DNA of 6,962 bases from Betaproteobacteria bacterium. Lineage in GTDB: Bacteria; Pseudomonadota; Gammaproteobacteria; Burkholderiales; Casimicrobiaceae. The notes under the pieces are model-generated. The model was not told where the DNA came from. It did no database searches and saw only the letters and a list, made by a program, of their open reading frames with translations. Position numbers and translations under genes: made by a program. The DNA lies in contig PLYG01000294.1 of assembly GCA_003153335.1 (NCBI GenBank), positions 265 to 7,226 of the forward strand, read 5' to 3'. How positions within the stretch are numbered: the stretch's first letter is position 1; each line of letters begins with the position of its first letter. This document shows positions 1 through 4,779 of the stretch, piece by piece.

Positions 1-1078
1 CGCTGCGTCAGCGCAAGCGCTCTACCCCGTCACGGATCTCGGTGTCCTGCCGGGCTACGCGGCATGCGTCCCGTATCGAATGAACGATCGCGGTGACGTC
101 GTTGGTTATTGCGCGCCTGCCGGGGCGAACTACTTCAACACGACCGCCTTTGTGTGGCGCAACGGCGCCATGAGCGCGGTGGGCAAATTGACCGGTGGAA
201 ACTACAGTCTCGGCGTGGCCATCAACTCACTCGGCGTGATTACCGGCGACGGTGATACGGGCGACTTTCGCCCGCAGAGCTGGGTCACGACCACTACCCC
301 CGGCGTACTGCTGAACATTTTCCCGAATAACGGCGGGAACACGCGCGCGCTGTTCATTGGCGACAACGGAATGATCGGCGGCTATTACACCAAGTCCCTG
401 GGTGGGAGCTCTTGGAAAGGCGCCATCTGGACACCGGATCCGAAAGACCCGCGCAAGTACCGCACCACGGACCTGCCTGTCCTGCCGGGTGCTATCAATC
501 CAAAGTCCTCCATTTCGATTCCCGCCGTTTTCAATCAATCCGGGCAGGCTGCCGGCTACGCGTCGAGTGACCGGATCATCGGCCAGCATGCAGCGTTCTG
601 GAACAACGACGCCGCGCATAGCATGGTGGATCTCGGCGTGTTGCCAGGCGACCAGGGCAGCTACGCCCATGGGATGAACGATTTCGGCCAGGTGGCGGGC
701 GAGAGTCTTACGCCTGTTGGATTGCCCCGTGCCGTCGTATGGAACAACGACGCGGCGCACACGCTGTCTGAACTGCCGCCGCTTGCTGGCGACAATTATG
801 CCATCGCCGGGCCCATCAACAATGCCGGACACGTCTTGGGAGTCAGCTTCTACGAGCCGCCCGGTATGACAGCTTTTAACGCCGGCATCCCCGCGTATCG
901 CGTGGTTTTGTGGCGCGATGGTGGTGTGTTTGAACTCCAGACCCTGGTTGACCCCGCTACTGGCGCGGGCTGGACGAACATTAGCCCCAACGCAATCAAC
1001 AACCTCGGCCAGATGGCCGGCTCGGGCGTTTTCAATGGACAAGCCCGCGCGATTCTCCTCACGCCGTTGCCGCAATGA
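1..1078 (+). CDS. Secreted HAF-repeat extracellular protein, 5' end outside window
   Basis: The open frame runs in from the left edge (first complete codon at 2) and stops with TGA at 1076-1078, giving 358 visible residues. The first visible residues, AASAQA then LYPV, look like the end of a type I signal peptide with an A-Q-A cleavage site. The true start is therefore outside the window, and the ATG at 80 is internal. The protein is built from about seven degenerate HAF-type repeats, each with a DLG-hLPG phrase and/or an h-N-x-x-G-x-h-x-G core. These cores lie near visible residues 27, 74, 119, 177, 225, 272 and 332 (for example MNDRGDVVGY, MNDFGQVAGE, INNLGQMAG). Proteins of this family are predicted to be exported and their function is unknown. 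The C-terminus, ILLTPLPQ, is usual for the family, but no PEP-CTERM sorting tail or membrane anchor follows, so release from the cell is the likely fate (inference). A strong terminator follows about 75 bases downstream. Confidence 0.85.
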   Translation, partial: AASAQALYPVTDLGVLPGYAACVPYRMNDRGDVVGYCAPAGANYFNTTAFVWRNGAMSAVGKLTGGNYSLGVAINSLGVITGDGDTGDFRPQSWVTTTTPGVLLNIFPNNGGNTRALFIGDNGMIGGYYTKSLGGSSWKGAIWTPDPKDPRKYRTTDLPVLPGAINPKSSISIPAVFNQSGQAAGYASSDRIIGQHAAFWNNDAAHSMVDLGVLPGDQGSYAHGMNDFGQVAGESLTPVGLPRAVVWNNDAAHTLSELPPLAGDNYAIAGPINNAGHVLGVSFYEPPGMTAFNAGIPAYRVVLWRDGGVFELQTLVDPATGAGWTNISPNAINNLGQMAGSGVFNGQARAILLTPLPQ

Positions 1079-1153
1079 ATTGCCTGCCACGATCGTCACG
1101 CTGACGGCGCCGGTCAATAAGTAACGGCAATTCAGTACCCGTCGGAAGATGGA

Positions 1154-1200
1154 GCCGGGGTCGCCGCTGCGCTCGCAGCGGATCCCCGGCTTCGTTCTTT
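1154..1200 (+). terminator. Rho-independent terminator after the HAF-repeat gene
   Basis: The outer stem pairs GCCGGGG (1154-1160) with CCCCGGC (1184-1190). The inner stem pairs CCGCTGC (1164-1170) with its complement (1175-1181) around a four-base loop, with a small asymmetric internal loop between the two stems. A T-rich tail, TTCGTTCTTTTT, follows up to about 1202. Placement 75 bases after the stop at 1078, before the next gene, fits an intrinsic terminator. Confidence 0.8.
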
Positions 1201-1260
1201 TTGGCTGGTCGATCCGCTGCCGGACTCTTATCAATGCCCCGGAGTCTGTGGTACAACCGC

Positions 1261-1295
1261 TACCGATGTCCCGCGACCAACGTATTACCGATGTC
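1261..1295 (+). repeat. 10-bp direct repeat upstream of the O-methyltransferase
   Basis: TACCGATGTC occurs at 1261-1270 and again at 1286-1295, 25 bp apart start to start. The second copy ends immediately before the Shine-Dalgarno AAGGA (1296-1300). It could be an operator, a leader element or a chance duplication; nothing in the sequence decides which. Confidence 0.5.
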
Positions 1296-1309
1296 AAGGA
1301 ACCCTGCAC

Positions 1310-1969
1310 ATGTCCCGCCGCACCCTGGATCTTGACGACACGTTGTACAACTACGTGCTCGCCAACTCGTTGCGCGAGCACCCGGCGCAGACTGCGCTAC
1401 GGGAAGCGACCCGCCAGCATCCGCACGGGGGTATGCAGATCTCGCCCGAACAAGGCCAGTTCATGGCGCTGCTGGTGCGGTTGATCGGTGCACGCAACGC
1501 GATCGAGGTTGGCGTCTTTACCGGCTACAGCGCCTTGACTGTCGCGCTGGCGCTGCCCGAGGACGGCCGCCTCCTGGCCTGCGACATCAGCGAGGAATTC
1601 ACCCGCGTCGGCCGGCCATACTGGGAAGCGGCAGGGGTGGCGCACAAGATCGAGTTGCGGCTGGCGCCCGCGCTTTCGACGCTGGACGCACGCCTCGCCG
1701 CAGGCGAGGCGGCGCGTTATGACTTTGCCTTCATCGACGCGGACAAGACCGGCTATGACGATTACTACGAGCGCTGCCTGCAACTCCTGCGCCCCGGCGG
1801 GCTGATTGCCATCGACAACGTACTGTGGGGTGGAAGTGTCGCGCAATCAAAGACGGATACCGATACCACCGCGCTCCAGGCGCTCAACCGCAAGCTGCAT
1901 GGCGATGAGCGCATCGACCTGTCGCTGTTGCCCATTGGCGACGGGCTTACTTTGGCGCGCAAACGCTAA
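1310..1969 (+). CDS. Class I SAM-dependent O-methyltransferase (caffeoyl-CoA type, methyltransferase family 3)
   Basis: This 219-residue protein has the full length usual for bacterial members of the cation-dependent O-methyltransferase family, which move a methyl group from S-adenosylmethionine to a (usually catechol-like) hydroxyl. Residues 65-74, IEVGVFTGYS, form the SAM-binding glycine loop. D92 in LLACDIS is placed to bind the SAM ribose. D143 (FIDADK), D169 and N170 (IDNVLWGG) match the divalent-metal ligands of caffeoyl-CoA O-methyltransferases. No signal peptide or membrane segment is present, so it should be cytoplasmic. ATG 1310 is chosen because AAGGA lies nine bases upstream at 1296-1300; an ATG at 1291 is out of frame. 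The gene stands alone between a terminator and the convergent nitrilase, so context does not reveal the substrate. The family assignment is firm, the substrate unknown. Confidence 0.93.
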   Translation: MSRRTLDLDDTLYNYVLANSLREHPAQTALREATRQHPHGGMQISPEQGQFMALLVRLIGARNAIEVGVFTGYSALTVALALPEDGRLLACDISEEFTRVGRPYWEAAGVAHKIELRLAPALSTLDARLAAGEAARYDFAFIDADKTGYDDYYERCLQLLRPGGLIAIDNVLWGGSVAQSKTDTDTTALQALNRKLHGDERIDLSLLPIGDGLTLARKR

Positions 1970-2011
1970 GCGGGGCTTTTTTGCATAGGTGCCAAACGAG
2001 GATGCCGTGGG

Positions 2012-2968
2012 TCACGCCTCTCCGGTTCTCGTCACTACTGCCGGCATTGGCGCCTCGTTGACCGTCAACTGAAACACGTCGGGCCGGCTGTAGTGGCCGG
2101 CGACGTCGAAGTCGAACTTGCCGCGGCCGATATCGTTGAGGTCGAGCGTGGCGGTCAGGATGTTCTCGCTGCCGAAATGCGGACCGGCCAGCACACGGCC
2201 CAGCGGGCTGATGATGGCGCTGCCGCCGCGCATCAGTATCGCGTCGGGCGTATCGCCCAGAGACACCCGCACCGAGTCCGGAAAATCGCTCTTGCGCAGA
2301 AACTGGCACGCAGTTAAAACGAAGCAGCGCCCTTCGAGCGCTACATGCTGCATCGATGCCAGCCACGTGTCGCGGTCATCGGCAGTCGGGGCGCAGTACA
2401 GGGCGACGTTCTTGGCGTACATCGCCATCCGCAGCATCGGCATGTAGTTTTCCCAGCAGATCACCGAGCCGATCCGGCCGTACGGGCTGTCCACTACGGT
2501 GAGCGTCGAACCATCGCCGAAGCCCCAGATCATGCGTTCGAGTGCCGTCGGCATCAGCTTCCTGTGCTTGCCCAGCAGGCGGCCGTCCGGGCCGAAGAAC
2601 AGCGCGGTGCAGTAACATGTGCCCAGCTCGCGCTCGATCACGCCTATCACGACATGGCAATGGTGCGCGGCCGCGGCTTCACCCAGCCGCTTGGTCTCTG
2701 GACCGGGCACCTCGATCGCGGCGTCGAGGTACAGTCTGAATTCTTCCCGGCCGACTGGATCGCGCGCGCCCACGACCAGGCCGTAGTTGAGTCCCTTGGG
2801 ATAGCCGGTGATGAAGGCTTCCGGGAAGAGGACGACCTTGGCCCCGGTTGCCGCGGCATCTCCGATCAGGCGCACCGCCTTGGCTATGCACGCATCGGTA
2901 TCGAATGGCACGGCGCCGGCCTGCACCACGGCGACTTTTACACTGGACTCTTTGGGAGTCGGATTCAT
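2012..2968 (-). CDS. Nitrilase (carbon-nitrogen hydrolase family)
   Basis: This 318-residue protein is a branch 1 nitrilase, predicted to hydrolyse an organic nitrile to the carboxylic acid and ammonia in the cytoplasm. The catalytic set is visible: E50 in FPEAFITGYPKG, K137 in HRKLMPT, the second glutamate E144 in TALERMIWG, and the nucleophile C171 in VICWENYMP. The CWENYMP signature and the C-terminal FDVAGHYSRPDVF segment are typical of true nitrilases rather than amidases or carbamoylases. I start it at ATG 2966-2968 because AAAGGA lies about seven bases upstream and the protein then begins just before the first beta strand (VKVAVVQA). The frame stays open upstream to 3097, but those 43 extra residues look non-family and have no obvious ribosome site. 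It converges on the O-methyltransferase with a 42-base gap. Aliphatic versus arylaceto-nitrile preference cannot be read from the sequence by eye. Cyanide hydratase or cyanide dihydratase are less likely alternatives. Confidence 0.93.
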   Translation of the reverse strand: MNPTPKESSVKVAVVQAGAVPFDTDACIAKAVRLIGDAAATGAKVVLFPEAFITGYPKGLNYGLVVGARDPVGREEFRLYLDAAIEVPGPETKRLGEAAAAHHCHVVIGVIERELGTCYCTALFFGPDGRLLGKHRKLMPTALERMIWGFGDGSTLTVVDSPYGRIGSVICWENYMPMLRMAMYAKNVALYCAPTADDRDTWLASMQHVALEGRCFVLTACQFLRKSDFPDSVRVSLGDTPDAILMRGGSAIISPLGRVLAGPHFGSENILTATLDLNDIGRGKFDFDVAGHYSRPDVFQLTVNEAPMPAVVTRTGEA

Positions 2969-2973
2969 GACAT

Positions 2974-2981
2974 TTTCCTTT
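2974..2981 (-). promoter_or_regulatory. Ribosome binding site that fixes the nitrilase start
   Basis: On the minus strand the sequence just before ATG 2968 reads AAAGGAAAATGTC then ATG. The AGGA core has a seven-base spacer, so 2968 is preferred over the longer open frame beginning at 3097. Confidence 0.65.
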
Positions 2982-3101
2982 GCCGCGCTGTCGGCGCACG
3001 ATGCGAGTGTCCGATATTCCACCCGTGTTGTCCATGCTTTGCCGCCCGCTGTGGAATCATGCATCCCTCGATTGCGTGCCGATCGCGTGGAAGCCACGAC
3101 C

Positions 3102-3138
3102 CCTCACCCCAACCCTCTCGCCGCAAGCGGGGCGAGGG
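3102..3138. repeat. Interspersed GC-rich hairpin repeat downstream of ampD
   Basis: The segment begins CCTCACCCCAACCCTC and folds into a hairpin with CTCGCC (3117-3122) pairing GGCGAG (3131-3136), extended by two flanking pairs, with a loop containing GCAAGC. This CCTCACCCC...CCCTCTC-GCAAG-GAGGG layout resembles a short repeat seen many times between genes in diverse Proteobacteria (from memory, not searched). A separate small inverted repeat, CGTGG-aag-CCACG, lies at 3086-3098. Its position 12 bases after the ampD stop (3150, minus strand) would let it act as a 3' end or mRNA-stabilising structure, although there is no T tract. Confidence 0.6.
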
Positions 3139-3149
3139 AGCATGCCGGA

Positions 3150-3830
3150 TCAACGCAATCCGGTTGCCGCGCGGAACAGGCGCCAGTCGAAATGCGGTCC
3201 TGGATCGGTCTTTCTACCCGGCGCGATATCGCTGTGGCCGACGGCGTGGCGGATCGGATAGGCGCGCATCAGCACCTGCGCGACGCCGATCAGGCGCGCG
3301 TACTGCGCGAACGTGAACGGCAGGTCATCCGTCCCCTCGAGTTCGATGCCTATCGAAAAGTCGTTGCACTGCTCGCGGCCGTTCCAGGCCGAGACGCCGG
3401 CGTGCCAGGCGCGATCGCAGCAGGGGACAAACTGAATCGCACTGCCATCGCGGCGTAGCAGCAGATGCGCCGATACCTTGAGCTGGGAAACTTCCGCGTA
3501 ATACGGGTGTTCGCGGGGGTCGAGCCGATTGGTGAACAATTCGACGATGCCGTTGCCACCGAAGCTGCCCGGCGGCAGGCTGACGTTATGGAGTACCAGC
3601 AGCTCTACGCCCAAGCCGGCGGGGCGGGCATCCCGGTTGGGTGAGGCGATCTTCTGCGCACCGTGAATCAGGCCGGTTGCGCGCAGCCGGTCGAGCGCAT
3701 CGCCTGACGCTCCGGCCGCCGCGAGCGCATCGCCCGTTTCGTCGGCCGCCACGACGGGATCAACCGATGCCAAGTCGCTCCATCCGGTAGCGTATCGAAC
3801 TGTTTTTCCTTTAAAATCATCATTGTGCAT
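3150..3830 (-). CDS. ampD: 1,6-anhydro-N-acetylmuramyl-L-alanine amidase AmpD
   Basis: This is a zinc amidase of peptidoglycan recycling that cleaves the L-alanine linkage of anhydromuramyl-peptides in the cytoplasm; its activity sets beta-lactamase induction in AmpR systems. From the nominal ATG at 3830 it has 226 residues. The AmpD core spans about 48-226 and follows the enterobacterial protein closely: ELLVLHNVSLPPGSFGG, KVSAHLLLRRDG, WHAGVSAW, CNDFSIGIELEGTD and RKTDPGPHFDW. Predicted zinc ligands are H81, H199 and D209. E163 and K207 align with the catalytic E116 and K162 of Citrobacter AmpD. The start is uncertain: the frame is open up to a GTG at 3908, and TTG 3773 (GGAG four bases upstream) or GTG 3752 would give the more usual length. 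The family normally begins near residue 48. A 30-bp in-frame duplication (GDAL twice, residues 33-36 and 43-46) lies in the extension. No ampE follows. Confidence 0.9.
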   Translation of the reverse strand: MHNDDFKGKTVRYATGWSDLASVDPVVAADETGDALAAAGASGDALDRLRATGLIHGAQKIASPNRDARPAGLGVELLVLHNVSLPPGSFGGNGIVELFTNRLDPREHPYYAEVSQLKVSAHLLLRRDGSAIQFVPCCDRAWHAGVSAWNGREQCNDFSIGIELEGTDDLPFTFAQYARLIGVAQVLMRAYPIRHAVGHSDIAPGRKTDPGPHFDWRLFRAATGLR

Positions 3831-3872
3831 TATACTTGTGCCAAGTATGTGCCAATGTGCTATAACTGTCAA
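3829..3872 (-). promoter_or_regulatory. Sigma70-type promoter(s) for ampD
   Basis: On the minus strand a perfect -35 TTGACA (3867-3872) is followed after exactly 17 bases by CATACT (3844-3849, four of six matches to TATAAT). This places transcription start near 3837. A second, perfect TATAAT lies at 3829-3834 with TTGGCA (3850-3855) 15 bases upstream, which would start near 3822. The region is AT-rich against a GC-rich background. Both predicted starts fall at or close to the candidate ATG 3830, which argues that the GTG at 3908 is not used. Confidence 0.7.
3837..3855 (-). repeat. Tandem TTGGCACA repeats inside the ampD promoter
   Basis: On the minus strand TTGGCACA occurs at 3848-3855 and at 3837-3844, an 11-bp period, that is one helical turn. 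Related GCACA cores lie on either side (ATAGCACAT upstream and ATGCACAAT downstream). The copies cover the -10 of the upstream promoter and the spacer of the second, a position suited to an operator. No regulator is identified. Confidence 0.45.
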
Positions 3873-4052
3873 CAGCGACAGCAATAGCCACCGGTACCAC
3901 TGGCGCACCGATTACTGGCGCAAACGCATGAGTACCACAACAGCACTACAGCTTAACAAAATAGATCGGCCGATGGAAAGGTGAAGGGTAGGGCAGTGGT
4001 TGCGGACCTTCCAGTCGTACACTGATTCCGGTCAAGTCGAATCGCAGGGGCA

Positions 4053-4346
4053 ATGTACTTCACTGACCTCACCCACTTTCTGGACGCCAAGGGCGCAATC
4101 GCCCCGAAAATCGGCCCAGCTCGGCGGCTCGCGGAGTTCCTGGGCGGCGTGGTAGCGGCAGCCAGTGCACAGGAGCGGGGTGTGGCGACCGAACCGGTGC
4201 TGTGTCGTAACCGAAAATGCAGGCGGCCGATTACCAGCACGATTGCTGGTGACAATGCAATCGAGTGGGTTTGCGCGAAGTGTGGGGAGCAGGGACGGAT
4301 TACGAATTGGCGCCGCTCGTTCTGGGACCTGTCCGAGGGTCGTTGA
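4053..4346 (+). CDS. Hypothetical small zinc-ribbon-like protein
   Basis: This 97-residue soluble protein has no signal peptide. Its N-terminal half, MYFTDLTHFLDAKGAIAPKIGPARRLAEFLGGVVAAAS, looks like a compact helical segment. The C-terminal half carries C51-X4-C56 and C74-X2-C77, a four-cysteine arrangement suitable for one zinc ion. It ends in GRITNWRRSFWDLS, rich in aromatic residues. I believe similar short proteins with this MYFTDLTHFLD start and N-W-x-x-[ST]-F-W-D-L end occur as uncharacterised proteins in many Proteobacteria, but I recall no function. A GCAGGGG purine stretch lies immediately upstream of ATG 4053, with unusually short spacing. The gene is divergent from ampD and is followed six bases later by a hairpin, so it appears monocistronic. 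A nucleic-acid-binding or metal-dependent structural role is only a guess from the ribbon. Confidence 0.75.
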   Translation: MYFTDLTHFLDAKGAIAPKIGPARRLAEFLGGVVAAASAQERGVATEPVLCRNRKCRRPITSTIAGDNAIEWVCAKCGEQGRITNWRRSFWDLSEGR

Positions 4347-4351
4347 TCGAC

Positions 4352-4376
4352 AGCCGGGGTCGGCGCTGCCCGGCTT
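4352..4376 (+). terminator. Hairpin after the small zinc-ribbon gene
   Basis: AGCCGGG (4352-4358) pairs with CCCGGCT (4369-4375) around a ten-base GC-rich loop, six bases after the stop at 4346. There is no T run (the tail is TATTACT), so it may act as a weak or Rho-assisted 3' end. Its first 18 bases match 17 of 18 with the start of the terminator at 1153-1170. Confidence 0.5.
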
Positions 4377-4779
4377 ATTACTCGTAGTGGCGGTCAGCCT
4401 CACGCCCTCCAACGGAGCACCTCACGGTTACGATGCAGATCGAGTTACCAGCCCAACCCAGGAACAGGGAGCTTGGATAGTCATGCCCTCAATGAGCTGC
4501 TGGACGGCTGGTTTCAGCCCGACTCCGGACGTTGCCAGCCTGTTTGAACTGGCAATTTGGACGTTACCTATCGGCCAGAAGCTGCCGTTACCGAGGCAAC
4601 GATACCAACAAAATGAACCCGCGGTTTTTTGCCCGCAGGAGACGATCGGGAACCCCCTTCGACAATGCGGCAGTGAAAGTGCAAATGAGCGTTCAGCGCC
4701 GGCCATGCTGAAGTGCCCGACTGGTTGCGCGGATCCGGCGCCGTCGACGAGGCGTTCGCCTGCGAACCGTAGGATCTGG
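4377..4779. other. Gene-free stretch, possibly degenerate intergenic repeat
   Basis: No convincing gene is present on either strand. An open frame of 130 codons at 4428-4820 (-) overlaps the end of the secreted-protein gene and has a composition rich in Cys, Trp and Ser with no domain-like pattern, so I do not call it. On the minus strand, 4519-4595 contains phrases such as TTCTGGCCGATAGG and AACCAGCCGTCCAGCAG. These recall degenerate intergenic repeats seen in some betaproteobacteria; this is recollection, not a search result. A 14-base inverted repeat, GTTCGCCTGCGAAC, at 4754-4767 lies 13 bases past the stop of the gene at 4780 and may mark its 3' end. Confidence 0.4.
4754..4767 (-). terminator. 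Perfect inverted repeat just past the secreted-protein gene
   Basis: GTTCGC and GCGAAC are separated by two bases, 13 bases downstream of the TGA at 4780-4782 on the minus strand. It has no T tract and is short, so this is only a candidate 3'-end structure. Confidence 0.3.

Noticed and set aside
1201..1250. Possible promoter for the O-methyltransferase (TTGGCT at 1201)
   Set aside because: No acceptable -10 hexamer occurs at 16-18 bases, and the T run overlaps the terminator tail.
227..1381. Open frame of 384 codons on the minus strand
   Set aside because: It is antisense to the HAF-repeat gene and runs through the terminator into the O-methyltransferase. The product is Arg/Val-rich with no family-like motif, a GC-rich shadow frame.
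1960..1984. T6 run after the O-methyltransferase as a possible terminator
   Set aside because: GGGGC followed by six T lies just past the stop, but I could not find a convincing stem upstream of it, so I did not list it.
2345..3316. Open frame of 323 codons on the plus strand
   Set aside because: It lies antisense to the nitrilase and the end of ampD, both supported by catalytic motifs, and has no recognisable domain.
3965..3974. Palindrome ATCGGCCGAT between ampD and the zinc-ribbon gene
   Set aside because: It is a single short GC-rich palindrome with no second site or promoter context, and is expected by chance in DNA of this composition.
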